Shown: piece after piece, positions 1-11,914 of the stretch
Layout of the letters: the number at the start of each line of letters is the position of its first letter
How positions within the stretch are numbered: position 1 is the stretch's first letter
Assembly (NCBI GenBank): GCA_947069175.1
Contig: CAMTDV010000027.1
Location: 44,095,369 to 44,159,368, forward strand
Direction: 5' to 3'
DNA length: 64,000 nucleotides
Source: Scalesia atractyloides
Taxonomy: Eukaryota; Streptophyta; Magnoliopsida; Asterales; Asteraceae
Notes under the pieces: model-generated
What the model was told of the DNA's origin: nothing
Seen by the model: only the letters and a program-made list of their open reading frames with translations
Database searches by the model: none
Program-made: the position numbers and the translations under genes

Positions 1-775
1 TAAGTTTCCTAATCCTCCGTTATCGTTCGAATACTTACCAACCTACGTTTTCCTCATGTACGTTAACTCGGTGCTCCATCCTCCAAACTCCCCAACACCT
101 GACGGAAACACCAATTGGAAGCTTGCAAAACCGTGAGTACACTCGAACACCCTTTTTACGCTTTACACCTTTGGGTGCAACATGTTAGTCTATCAAAATA
201 CACGCAATCACACTTATATTTTTATGCAAACACACAAACAATCCATCATACATGCTATAGTGACGTGATACGCGATTTGTATACTTGGAACATTCTTATG
301 TGATGCTATTTGTCATTAACTACGTACGAGCCTCCCCCTTAACATGTATAGCGCTATAGGAGTAATGCATCGCCCGTATTCTTAAGGTCATGTTAAGTTT
401 ATTAATTTTGCGGTGAGACGCGAGGGTTGTTTTATAGATCGCATGCCATGTTTACATTAATCTAGTATGCTAGCTTAACATGTGGATTCGTTTAAATCTT
501 TTCGTACTTATGCCATATCAAACTTGTGTACTCGCCAATACTTTGTGTTAAACTATACTTTTAACATGTTGCAGGTTAAGGATGTTGATCATGGGGAACT
601 TAGTAGGGACGACGTAGAAAACACATCTAGAATGCTAGGATTTATGTTGTCGAACTTGTTGTATTTGACTTCCTTGTTGTAATTGACAATCTTGTTCTGA
701 AATGAAATTGGTTTGATTCCTTGAGCAATCTATTTCGTCTCACTCTGATGTTTCCGCCATCGGTTGGGGTGTGAC
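1..775 (+). repeat. Gypsy-type LTR remnant, plus orientation, cut by window start
   Basis: The right end reads CGGTTGGGGTGTGACA, a typical LTR 3' end finishing in CA. Reverse complement of positions 20-400 matches 3640-4030 in blocks (a shared TTAACATGTATAGCG(C/T)(T/C)ATAGGAGTA core and shared flanks around the CTCA(C/T)GGTTT segment), so this and 3208-4123 are inverted members of one LTR family. The LTR abuts an integrase fragment directly at 776, which suggests insertion into an older element. No coding is seen; the short ORFs here do not resemble any family I know. Confidence 0.6.
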
Positions 776-1132
776 ATGGGTCGTCCTTTTAGATTGTCCA
801 TCCGTCTGAGGATGATAATTAGTGCTTAAGTTATGTATGGTTCCCATGGCAGATTTCATGGTCTTCTAAAAGTGAGATGAGAATCGAGCATCCTGGTCAG
901 ATATGATGTTCAAAGGAACACCATGTCGAAATACTATCTCGACAACGTAGATCTTCGCAAGTTTGTCAGCAGATAGATCCTTACGAATTGGTAAAAAGTG
1001 TGCTAACTTTGTTGAACGATCAATGTCTACCCAAATGGCATCATGACCTATAGAAGTACGTGGTAGTTTGGTGATGAGATCTATAGCAATGTTTTCCCAT
1101 TTCCAAACCAGAATTTCTGGTAGTTTGATTGA
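776..1132 (-). pseudogene. Ty3/gypsy chromovirus integrase fragment
   Basis: Translating the minus strand gives the core of a gypsy integrase catalytic domain: IAIDLITKLPR with the first Asp, RSTKLAHFLPIR, HGVPLNIISDQDARF with the second Asp, then HPQTDGQSKRT where the catalytic Glu should be (QSERT in the family). The Glu is replaced by Lys and there is a TAG stop after SSHF, so the protein could not be active. Only about 118 codons remain; reverse transcriptase, RNase H and chromodomain are absent. The fragment is cut at 776 by the end of the plus-oriented LTR. It probably belongs to the same minus-oriented element as the LTR at 3208-4123. Confidence 0.8.
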
Positions 1133-3190
1133 AATTTGTTTCTCGACAATTTATGCATTCTGATTGAGTTTGTATGTATTGATGTTAACGATATTGAAGA
1201 AACGCTTCAAGTATTGTTAATTGATTATGGTATGGTTCATGTGTAATTTTAATTATTTGGACTTCAATTTTGTTTAATCTTAGCATAAACAAAGATGAGG
1301 ATAAGACATTTAGCATGTTTGACTTTTGAAAATATGTTAGCAATGAGAACAAAGTGTGTTATGGTATCCAAATCAAAGGAAGGAAATCATTGAGATTTTT
1401 AAGGAAGAAGGAGAGGTTTTCGGTGTTGATTAGGTAAGGATTCTTTCCTTTTTATTTTTCATTGGCTTGAGTCAATTTTTTGCACAAATGAGAACATGTC
1501 TACTAATTCATCAAATTGTGGGTGTTTGTTATTTGCTTATCATAATTGTTTTTACATTTAATTATAATTAATAAGTAATCCCAAACATCCTCTAACATAT
1601 TTGTTTATTGTGGCTATATGCATGTGAATTGCTTAGAAGGATCATGATTATTTATAATTATCAAGCAATCTGAAACTCCCTACTCATTAATTTTCATTTG
1701 AGTTTATATTTTTAAATTGTGTTTACATGATAGCTTTTCTTAAGGAACTTGCATTGTGGTAAAAGTTGCGCCACCCGAACATAGTGCAACTTTTCTTAAA
1801 AGAATATCTAAAGGGTGTGAGTATTTTTACTTTTTATATGTAGGAGTGGAAAAATTCACTGTCACACCCTGACCCGCAGCGGATATGGTACGGGGCATGA
1901 TGATTGTCCATAGCTTGGGGCACCCACTTTGACGTAAGATGACCTTGATGGATTCAAACCATTGGAGCATCTTTATTACCCCATCTTCGTCCGTAAATGG
2001 CATCGGGCTACAAGAATTAAACTACTTAAAGGTGAAAGTTGATTTAGGATGGTCAGCCTTGGATTCAACTGAGACATTAGGGGAGTCGGTGTTGTTTGGG
2101 AATTGGTGGCGTTGATCTTGCTAACAATATTAGGTATAACCTTGGCCATCTGCTTGGCCATGAACGTTATCATCTTCTTAGAGTTGAAGGATAGGCTAGA
2201 AGACATCTATAAGATTTGAGAAAACGGAAGGGATGAGACTTGATCGTAATGTGTTTGAAAATAAGTTTTCTTTGCATGTATTAGCATGGTAGTATATCAT
2301 ATAGCATGTAAGTTTCACATAGTTCACATAAGCATATCACGTATTATCATGCTTATAATCAAATAATCAAAGAAGAAGTTGGTACATTTAGTTTGTTCTT
2401 GAGTATTAGTATTGTTTTTTATTGCGAGTAACGTCCGATTTGGGTCTTCGACTTTGAAATGAACAAGGTATCATTTATAAAACACAGAAAAATGGATATG
2501 ACATAAAAGATATTCAATGTAAAAACTTGGAGTGTCTCGGAACGAAACTAAGACTATTCCAAAGTGATCGAAAATCCTTTTGAGTTAGGGAAACATACAT
2601 TGGCCTAATAGGTAGAATACTCTCACTGAAATTTCGATTGATATTCACCCTTCCGGTTACTACATGTCCCTAGTCAATCGAAAATTCGAGATTTGGTGGG
2701 ATTGAAAATTGAGGAGTTGGACTAGTAATCAAGATGTGGGTTTCACCCCTAGCTTGATAACATCGTACCCCGAAAGTGGTTAGTACCTACCAAACGAGGT
2801 AATGAACAAATTCTGACTCGTTGGTAAGGGTCTACTAGATTAGGAATGGGAAATTCTCCATCAAGGTGTGGAAACCACTCCTAAATTGATGGTACAATTT
2901 CGGGAAAAATCGGTAACGTGGATTGAGGGGTTTCACTAAAAGGAGGGTTTTCATGCCTATTTTGGCGAGATCCTCTCATTTGTGGTATACGAGTGTCTTC
3001 ACATCTTCATGTGTGTATTTTTGTTAGTCTTAGGAAAAACATGTATAATTGAGACAAAAGATAACATAGAAGCAAATAGGAAAAATTTAAACATTTTAAG
3101 CATATACGCAAGAATGGTGAAGTATAGTTCCTAAACTAAAGACTAAGTAAAATCATAACAATTTTTCTTAATTCCCTATAGTTATGGCTC
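1133..3190. other. Non-coding, probably decayed retroelement interior
   Basis: I see no coding region. Position 1861 starts TGTCACACCCTGACCC-like sequence (preceded by TCAC), similar to a reverse-oriented LTR start of another family, and 2580-3000 looks like non-coding transposon filler. The stretch lies between the integrase scrap and the primer-site-like sequence at 3191, so most of it is likely the deleted interior of one gypsy element. Confidence 0.35.
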
Positions 3191-3204
3191 TGGCTCTGGT
3201 ACCA
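3191..3204 (-). other. Primer-binding-site-like sequence (Met tRNA type)
   Basis: On the minus strand this reads TGGTACCAGAGCCA, one base away from the common plant primer site TGGTATCAGAGC, and sits 3 bases inside the LTR end at 3208. Orientation and spacing agree with the LTR at 3208-4123 being a 5' LTR on the minus strand. Confidence 0.55.
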
Positions 3205-3207
3205 ATC

Positions 3208-4123
3208 TGTTACACCCCAACCGATGAAAACGAGATTGCAAAAAACTTCATAACGACTATTTATGACAAGTATTTAATAACCAAAGTTCATTTCATTTCT
3301 AAATCGAAAATGCAATGTTTGGAAACAAAGAACAACATCTTGTAAAAAAGAAACAAAGTACAATGCATAAACAAAATTTGAAGTGCGTTTTTAGTTGTCC
3401 TACTATATTTCTTTCAACGGAACATTATCAAGATCTTGCAATACATAATGAAGTATATGTCAACATATAAAGTATTGCGGAGTATACAAGTTTAAACTAC
3501 TAGCATAAATATAAAACGGTTTAAAGAAATCCACATAGCATAATCGTATACTAAGTCATATCATAACAACACTAGCATGCATCACATAATTGTCAACCAA
3601 AGATTTGACTAGCGTAATCTTATCATCGCAAAGACAAGACTGTTTTTCTATAACTTAACATGACCACATGAATACAAGTGTTGTGCTACTCCTATGGCGC
3701 TATACATGTTAAGATAGGCTCGTACGAAGGTTGATGACAAGAATAGTGCAAGAATGGCTTCCAGCATGCATGAGTTTCTAACCATCAGTATTAAGCATGT
3801 ATAAGGATTGTTTATTTGTGTCAAGCATGTTTGTATGTGATTTTGTGAATTTTACACCCCAAAAAGTGTCTAAAATGAAACGGGGGTCATGTATACTCAT
3901 GGTTTGCTAAGCTTCCAAAGTATGGCGAGTCGTTGAGGGTGGAGCACCAAAGTTACCTCACATTAGGGAAATGAAGGTGTATGAGTATATGGAGCTTGTA
4001 GAGAGTTTGGGTTTGAAATTAATATGGAAAGTATATGTTCAACGAAAATATATCTTGTCTAGATACTCGTTTGGACACTATATTTTCACGTGCTTTCATG
4101 GGTCCAAATTTGCCCATTAGAAT
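3208..4123 (-). repeat. Gypsy-type LTR remnant, minus orientation
   Basis: Begins TGTTACACCCCAACCGATG, the reverse complement of the end of the LTR at 1-775. Positions 3640-4120 are related to the inverted sequence at 20-400 and to 56,330-56,660 in the same orientation (shared ATGAACTCACGGTTTGC-like and GGATGGAGCACC-like blocks, AAGTTACC, GTGTATGAGTAT). The outer boundary is uncertain and is set where the next LTR seems to start. Confidence 0.55.
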
Positions 4124-4412
4124 TGTAGATACATTATTAGGGATTGGGTTATTATAATTGTAATGGGCTTGGGGAAAGGCTTTGGGTCTAAGAGTTTAGG
4201 GTTTTGGAGCACTAACCCTCTAGTATATATAGTTGATGATGCATTAAGTTTGGTGGCTCTTTGATTATTCTTCACTTGTATTAGACAAATTCCTAATTTG
4301 TATGCAAGTTGAATCTTTCCATCTTCATCTTATTTCTAAAGCTTGTTAGTTTGATTATGCCACCTTTCAAGCTAAGTGTCATATCGATTAGATCCGGTTT
4401 TTGGGACTTACA
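4124..4412 (+). repeat. Copia/SIRE-like 5' LTR (candidate)
   Basis: The right edge is well placed: ...GGGACTTACA followed by a Met-type primer site. The left edge TGTAGATACA is chosen because it forms TGT...ACA termini and because similarity to the neighbouring gypsy LTR family stops just before it. That gives a 289-bp LTR. No second LTR copy is visible downstream, so the length is not verified. Confidence 0.5.
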
Positions 4413-4413
4413 T

Positions 4414-4425
4414 TGGTATCAGAGC
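4414..4425 (+). other. Primer binding site, initiator Met tRNA
   Basis: TGGTATCAGAGC, matching the canonical plant LTR retrotransposon primer site, one base after the LTR end. Confidence 0.8.
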
Positions 4426-4529
4426 CTGTTTGAACCTGTTTCCAGGCTCAGATATGATATCACACAAATTTTGAATCACATCTGCTACTGTTTTGGTGTT
4501 CGGTTGTAATTCTGTTCCGTCTCGGATTA

Positions 4530-4815
4530 TCCTCTTGAAGATCTCGAATCATCTCGGATTGTTCTTTTGAAGATCTTGGACCATCTCGGATTATTTTCTT
4601 GAACATCTCGGATCCAAGAATCACATCTCGGATCATTTCGAATCAAAGGCTTGCATCTCGAACCATCTCCAAATGCATCTCGGATAGAACTCTTGAAGAC
4701 TCGAATGATGAACATGCATCTCGAATCTATCTCGGATCATTAGTGTTGAAGTTTGTCTCCATCTTCAAACCATCTCGGATCATCATTACCATCTCAGATC
4801 ATCACCATCTCGGAT
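4530..4815 (+). repeat. Irregular ATCTCGGATCAT repeats in the retroelement leader
   Basis: The 12-mer ATCTCGGATCAT and near variants (ATCTCGAATCAT, ATCTCGGATTAT) recur many times in about 285 bases, often with CTTGAAGATCTCG or TTGAACATCTCG between them. It lies between the primer site and gag, so it is a low-complexity leader. Short ORFs on both strands here are by-products of the repeat. Confidence 0.7.
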
Positions 4816-5177
4816 AAGATACTGTTTCGAGATACTATTTAGAGTTTACTGTTTCGAGATCGAGATACTATTCGAATTCGAGATACTATTTGAAAACAGA
4901 CCTTAAAAAAAGGGCAGGAAAATTCCGAAAAAGGTCTTTGACAATATATATTATTGGATTCGTAATTTCAAGACGAGTCTAACGGTCTATTTTGGTAAAA
5001 ACATTTTTCGGACATTTTTAACGTAAGCTCAGTACAACCCAAGCTCAGTATTGAAACATAGTCTTCAGCCCAGTCTGCAATTACAACCAGAATGCCAATC
5101 CGAACATTGTTTTCAACCCAATTATCAAAACTACCGTTAACAGTACTACACCCCAGGAACAAAATCACTCTCCAAAC

Positions 5178-7275
5178 TTGCAGGATCAAGTGAAGGAAAA
5201 GCTGAATGAGTTTATTAGAAACTACAATGTTGATCCAGTTGCTGACTATGTGGTACGTTTGCTTGAACGTGGGAGGCGAAAAGAGGAAATAAGGAATCAG
5301 ATGAATAGCTTTTTGGGTGATGACAAAGACTCCTTTGTATCTTGGTTGTGGGATCATTTACAATCAAACCAAGATCTCCAAGATCTATATGCAAAATCAA
5401 CATAATCTCATCCTGAAGAAGTGTCCGAATAGAAACCTCAAGCCCAGCAAGCAACAATCAGCAGCCCAGCACCCCAAACTCTACCTCAAGCCCAAACTCA
5501 CACTAACAAACCAAGATCGCTCATTGACATAGTCAACTACCTATTGTGCACTGAACCTTGCATGAATAGGGTTGCTTAACTTAGGGCACTTAATTCCAAA
5601 ATGGCTAATGATCACAACAATGCAATGGCTTAGTGTATCAGCCTTCGAGAAAGTAACAAGTTACTCACAGAAAAGGTTGAAGCCCAAAAGAAAGACATAG
5701 CTCAGCTCCACCTAGACGTAAATCAACATAAATGTTGGGTTCATGATTACAAAACCAGATTACATTCAAAAACCATGGAATGCGATTTGGTAAGAGTCAT
5801 GCTGGGACTTCTTGCTGGAAAATATCAACAAAACAAAGTCAATATAAAGAAGTGTTATACATCCAACAAGCTCGCTCAAGACGTGTGTAATGTATAAATG
5901 GCATATAAGGAGAACAAGAGAAAGGTTTTAGGATTCAATCAGATTGCCCCACTGTATAATCACAACTACACGACAATGCCTGGAACCAACGAAGAAATTG
6001 AGAGAGCACAACATATGATGTACGGCAAACCTAGTGATTATACGTCAGACATAGGGTAACCATCTGGTGCTGTTGACTCTTCTAATGATTCAGCTGGAGT
6101 GTCTGGTCTTTCATCTGATAAACCAGGACTCTCGGATTTTATCAAAAGATGAAGAGAGAGCTGACGTGAACAAGGCTCCAAGTGCACAAACTGAATAATC
6201 TGAACCTTCTGCTTGTGATGAAAAGGTTTAGAGCAAGCTAAAGGAGCAAAAACGAGCAAATCGGAGATGAAGAAAGCAGAAGTCCAAACGTCAAGGACAG
6301 TCACGCTCTCCAAAATCCTCAATGGGTAGCAATAGCCCTCAAAAGTCTAGTGATGTGAAAAATGCTTTTGTTAAGCCGGTCATTAATGGGAAATGTGAAA
6401 AATATGCTTTTGACCGTGCTAGCAAAGCTTTTGGAAAGGTTGGGGAGATTTCTGAACAAGACTTGTAGTCTAAACTAAACAAGAAGAATCAAAAGAAATC
6501 TCCACAACAGAAGAAGGCCTTGCAACCAACAGGTATAGACATCCGAATTCATCTTCGTCTGCAAGAAATGTGCAAGGAAATCAAGCACAGAAAGGAACAG
6601 TTCATCCTTCAGGGCCTACAAGAGCAAATCAAGTTGATCGATATGCTTTATATGTTAGGAGACAAACGTGCTTCAATTGTTTTCCTGGTCACATTGCTTG
6701 GAGCTGCACACATAGTCCCCATGTTCTGTATCATGCTCAAAATCAGAAGGTTACACCAAAGGATAATAATCATTTCAAGCCAATGAAGTTGTCATCAACT
6801 AAGGCAACAAAGAATGTGAATCCAAATGTAAACCATCTAATGAGGATTGGAATGCTGCTAAAGCTATAAAGGTACAAGCTTTGAAACCTACAAAAGTCTT
6901 AAAAAATAACAAGGTTAAAAAGCCAATTGCTTTTCCAAAGGCATCTAAGAAATTAGAAACGCCTAAACAGATTTGGAAAGCAAAACAAAAAGCAGTACAA
7001 TCATCAATCCTCAAAAAAAGGGGATTTGTGTTTAAAGGAAGTGCCTTATTTTGATGCTTCAGGGAAACCCAGGACCACGATGGCCTGGTCCCACTGTCTT
7101 ACTAATCTCATTATTTTTCAGGAACAACCAATGAGGAGTTGTTGACAATCTCTGGAATATTGATAGCGGTTGTTCCAGGGACATATCGGATAACATCTCA
7201 CTGTTGCAAAAAGTTCAAACTTTTTTTTACGAGTGTGATGTTTCCTTTGGAGGAATTAAGGTAAGAAAAGATCAA
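5178..7275 (+). pseudogene. Copia/SIRE-like gag-protease remnant
   Basis: Broken reading frames encode pieces of a Copia polyprotein. Near 5950-6060 a NEEIERAQHMMYGKP segment appears; a zinc knuckle CFNCFPGHIAWSCTH (CX2CX4HX4C with a Phe for the usual His/Gln neighbour) lies near 6660-6720; a Lys-rich linker follows to about 7020; and WNIDSGCSRDIS near 7150-7190 is the aspartic protease active site (DSG) in the Copia context W-x-DSG-C-S-x-H/D. Sense frames shift repeatedly and carry stops, so no full product is possible. Integrase, reverse transcriptase and RNase H are missing: the frame disappears after 7275 and non-coding spacer follows, so an internal deletion removed most of pol. Confidence 0.75.
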
Positions 7276-9340
7276 CGAAAAGGTACAAATTTAAATTTCG
7301 TGCTTTAATTTTAAAATTGATTAGTCTTTAATCTAATGACTGAACGGTTAAGCAAAAACAACAAAAACATTTTCCTTTTCTTTCGTTTCAAACTTCGTAC
7401 ATACATTTTCTTTATTAGGTAAATTTGTGCATAAAGTGTGATGCACAAATTTAGGGGGGAAGAGGGATATATATGTATATATGCATTATTTGAGGGGGAG
7501 AAAATCAGAAAAGTACAAAAACATTTGAAAACAGAAAAATTCAAAAACTTTTGAAAAACTGAAAAATCCAAAAAAAAATCTTTTTACATCAAACGGGAAA
7601 TGAAATGAATATTCGTGATAAAGGGAGTGACTGACATATGTAAGGTGTCGTAACTGAAAAGACTAGGATCTAATGTGATATGTCGATAGGCTTAACGCTC
7701 AAAGGGATAGAAGATACTAAGTGATAGAAACATAACGAACTATATATCTTGTGGGTAACATACCATCAGAGTATGATTTCATGGTCTTAAATCATGCGTT
7801 GATAGATAGCCAATGTCTGAAGTTTCGGGTCTTTATGCTGATGAGCCATCCGGGATATCAGGGCTACCCTTCTGTTGCATCTTGATAGAGGCAAACCTAG
7901 GCACAGTCAGGATATCCTTAAAAGAGCCAAAATAGATGGGCCAAAACCCTAAAAGAAAGGGAATCTCATCACGAGAAAATTCCATGTGCTTGAAAAGTCA
8001 AACATACCATATAAGGTATTTGTCTAACCCTCGACATATATTATTGGTCACTCTGCTGTACTAATGTACTGACCTGTTCACCAATAGTCTGACATTGTAA
8101 AAGATAAAGGATGATCTTAGTATACTCACATGCTATTATGAATCGTTGTGCTTACCTTGATCGCGGGGGTATGTCATGGTATGGGACGCACGGGTATTAT
8201 AGTATAATACTACCTTAAGCATATCACATAGTTGAAAAATAAAAGTTGAGCGTTAAAGTTTAAGTAGACAAACATATTGGAAATCACTTAGACCAGTCTG
8301 AATAAGTTCGCACTGAAAAGTGTTCCTTGGTCCTCCTGAAAATGATTTTGATCCCATTGAAATTGTATCGTTATAACTACTGAGTTAGTTTCTTCGTTTA
8401 TTTGCATTTATGTCTATATTCTTATATTTCAAAAAATTATTAAAAAAATAATACTGAAAATTCAAAAAAAATAGTGTCGTGTTTTTAACTAAAAAATATA
8501 AAAAAAGAGTGTGTTCTTTACTTTATTAAAAATTATTAACCATTCTTGAAGATTTGACTAATCTTCATTTCAGACATTACATCATCATAGGCTCATCTGT
8601 TCCCTATTATCTATGAGCGGAACTTGACGTTGCCAACACATGAGGTCAGCTCCGTTTGATTGAGCTTAGATCTTGCAGCACACCATAATACCGTGCACAT
8701 TTGCATACAGTTGATTTGATTATTGTTTGAGATTGTTATTGAGATTTGACATATGACATACAACATATTTACTTACATTTGTTAATTCATGTTTTCTCAA
8801 AAAAAGTTAATTATATTGTTTTCCTAATAACAAGGAGATTTACTCACCAACCTTTGTTGACCCAAAAACTACTTTTACACATGATACCGGTGAACATGCA
8901 TGAATAGAAGATTGGACATAGGATGGGCGTTAGTTAACGAGAAACGAATTAATGAAGTTTAAATGCTATGAACAATGTCTCATGTGTAATTTTTTTCTTT
9001 GGATTATTTGCTATGTGAAACATTTAATATAGGTTAATGATTATTTAAAACATTTAATAGCAAGTCATAAGCTTTGGATCAACCAATCATGCCCCGGTCA
9101 CCTGTTCTGCTGCAGGTCAAGGTGTGAAAGTCCTCAGCCTCTCATGGGTCCTTTTCTCATTCCTCTTTGTCTTTGTGGCATGATTACCTGTGAAATATGC
9201 ACATTTTAAAAAATTAGTAAACTATGGGATTTCTAGCAAACCCTTGCAGGAAGACTTAGACACAAAATTGTCCTATGGGATCTGTAATTGTGATATTTGA
9301 GCTTCGACACAAAAGGCTAGTGTCTAATTCGCTCAAACTG
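7276..9340. other. Non-coding spacer, retroelement 3' region without identifiable LTR
   Basis: Two purine-rich tracts (AAATTTAGGGGGGAAGAGGG at 7449-7468 and TTGAGGGGGAGAAAA near 7489) look like polypurine tracts, but no copy of the 4124-4412 LTR follows. The remainder (7600-8900) is non-coding and resembles the long spacer between pol and 3' LTR in large Copia elements. 8410-8540 is very A/T rich. Confidence 0.4.
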
Positions 9341-9354
9341 TGGCTCTGATACCA
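9341..9354 (-). other. Primer binding site, Met tRNA type
   Basis: Minus strand TGGTATCAGAGCCA, 3 bases inside the LTR edge TGT at 9358. It marks a second minus-oriented LTR retroelement whose interior towards lower coordinates is not recognisably coding. Confidence 0.65.
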
Positions 9355-10614
9355 ACATGTCATACCCTAATTTCTCGGTGGGCCTGGACTTGGGGTTTAT
9401 GCGTGATGATTGATAACAGTATCACAAATGGCAGCAGAAGCTGGAATAAAGTAAAATAATAACGTAAAAGCTTGAATAAAATAAATTAAAGTAATACAAG
9501 TTGTTCGTACAAAAATGTCGACTAATGGGAATAAAAGCTACTTAAGACTGATATGGGTCTTTTATCTTGGAATTGCAAATTCCAACTTCTAAGACCAAGC
9601 CTGCTCTAGCCTATTTCGTACTTGCTATTAACATGCGCTTAGTCTTTTGAAAATATGTTAGTTTTCACTAGTTAATATAATTAACCGACTCTTTTCAAAA
9701 TCTTTTCAAAATGTAATTAATTCCATCTGGTATTTCATTTTTATACAACTTTGGACAAACTATATATCTCGTTACTAGTTTTACATGCTTGTCAATATAG
9801 TCAGGACTGGAAATCAAATTCCAGTACATGATTAATAGACGCACCACATTTTCATAATCATATATATATATAACTTGCGTCTTTAAGGTGTATTCCTACA
9901 CCCCCCCACTTAAGTCGTGGCCATTTTCAATCAAATGAGTCGGGACACCCGGACACAGTCGTATTAACCCCCAAGTTTTAAGTTATCAAGCAATATGGAT
10001 TAAAACATGTTATTTTCATTTCTATTACATCATTCACCCTTTTTCAATACCCGCATATCCCAAGCATTTATAAAATATAATAGGCTAAGAGTATTTACAT
10101 GTACTAGTTCTTTATAATATCAAAATGTTTAACCCAGACGTATACAAAACAACTCTGCTTAGGCACAATTAATTGGAGGCTTCTTGTCTGGAATGAATGG
10201 AAATATTATTCGTTAGAATGTTGACGGGTCACTACAAGTCCTTGACTTTGAACGGTTAACTTAAAGATACGCCCAGCTCGCTAGATTAGGCGTTGACTGG
10301 ATTGAATGTGGTTTATACCCTTCCGAGTGCAAGGACTCCTATAATATGGGTTTAATAATCAAAATTCTGATTTGAAGTGATTTTAAAAGGTTTTGACCCG
10401 ATTCAGCTAGTTTATATATTTTATTTTATTTAAACTAGTCGTATGCGTATATACGGTATCAGGTGGTTGAATGGGTCTCTGACGAGTCCTTTATGTTAAA
10501 ACATATTTATTAAAGTTTTATGACCAGTTTTAAAATCAGCTTATATGTCTCATAGGTTTAAAAACCATTTTTATGCCATAAGGGCATTTTGGTATTTTTA
10601 AGGTATATAATGTT

Positions 10615-10727
10615 GGAAGCAATCTCACTATTCCTATGGGGTAGAGGTAAGGATGTCTACACTTTACCATCCTCAGACCCTACCTTAGCTTTGCTATAGG
10701 TGGGATTTACTAAGTATGATGATGATG
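10615..10727 (+). mobile_element. 5'-truncated Au-like SINE
   Basis: The body CCTATGGGGTAGAGGTAAGG ... CTTTACCATCCTCAGACCC ... GGTGGGATTTACTAAGTATGATGATGATG is the 3' half of the plant Au SINE family, with the diagnostic GAT-rich tail. It is flanked by a perfect 15-bp target-site duplication AAGGTATATAATGTT at 10,600-10,614 and 10,728-10,742. The tRNA-related head is missing, so insertion was of a 5'-truncated copy (113 bp). It lies inside the LTR at 9358-11,640 and is therefore younger than it. Confidence 0.85.
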
Positions 10728-11338
10728 AAGGTATATAATGTTTACTTGTCAATTGACCCATCAAATGACATGACCAGAAGGTATAACCTCAGAGGGTTAT
10801 TCCTTATAATATTGTGGCATATAACAAGCCTTAAACAAGTTCTAAGTTTGACTTTCGACTAGGAAATGAGCTCTAAACTGGAATTGACAAGTTAAACATG
10901 ATAAAAAAATGTCTTAATATGTTGTATAAACTGTTATGATGTTAAATTTTTTGGTTTTGATACTTAGAAGTTCATTTATCATAATTTGTAAAATCTGCGT
11001 TTTTTACATTTATTTTATACATTTTCCTACTTAACATGACTATTACAAGGTGTAATCACAAAGGATTAATACCTTAATTATTACAATCACGTTACAAAGT
11101 TCAATTCAAACTTTGACTTGACCATATTGGTCAGAACCGAAAGTCAAAGCAAAAGTCAATTTGCTTGACTTTTAGCTAATAGCTAGTCTAATAATGGAAA
11201 AAGAACTAGATAGAACACTTACAAGTGTTCAAGAGTGAGATAACATTCACAGAAGGAGGGTTTTTAGTCCAGAAGCTGCTCCAAAGAGAGATACAATGAA
11301 AGTTGTGAAGTGCAAAGAAAATGGATCACGAACACCCT

Positions 11339-11347
11339 CTATTTATA
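11339..11347 (-). promoter_or_regulatory. LTR TATA box
   Basis: Minus strand CACTATAAATAGAGGGTG, a strong TATA box inside the LTR, with transcription expected towards lower coordinates. Confidence 0.55.
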
Positions 11348-11914
11348 GTGATGGAGGGTGAAGGAGGTTGTGCCAAGTGTTAGCAAGGTTTCTCAGGTGT
11401 TGATTAGTTTCAACATAGGTGGAAAAAGGAGAATAAGGGTGGCAAACTCCCAGGAGAGGTGAGAAGGGCTGCAATCTGCAGCTGCCAACAAAACAGTCTA
11501 TCAACGCAGGCCTTACGGACCCTAAGGTTCTGGCCTTACAGTCCGTGAGGACCTCAGGCATGCAAACTTTGTTAAACCCCTTATGGATCGTAGGGGATAA
11601 GGCCTGCGGTCCGTAAGGGACCATCAGAACATGATTTTTTGTGTTTTAACAACTTTGACCCCTCATCTTGTTTTCACATTCCAATTTCATGAATTTTGTC
11701 CCTCTTCTCCAACAAATCTGGATTATTTGAATAGTTTTCAAACACGTGTTGCCATATGATTCGTTGTAATTTCCGAATTGAACACTATCACATCCTCTTT
11801 GACTTCATTCTTAACCTTTTCAACTTTGACATCTTCAATTTCTTGGATTTCAACCATCAACGCTATCCCTTCAGTCTTTTGTACAACTGAATTCCAATTA
11901 AATACCCCGTCTCC

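Larger units (their letters stand above)
9358..11640 (-). repeat. Long LTR, minus orientation, carrying a SINE
   Basis: The low edge TGTCATACCC next to the primer site is clear. Its promoter-like TATA is at 11,339-11,347 on the minus strand. 11,500-11,630 contains imperfect GGCCTTACGGACC / GGTCCGTAAGG repeats in both orientations, a pattern also seen in weaker form near 57,480-57,535. The high boundary is a guess; no partner LTR is visible, so it could be a solo or truncated LTR. Confidence 0.45.

Noticed and set aside
5178..5405. Clean 75-codon ORF MQDQVKEKLNEF... as a separate gene
   Set aside because: Position after a Met primer site and before a zinc knuckle fits retroelement gag decay better; no independent promoter.
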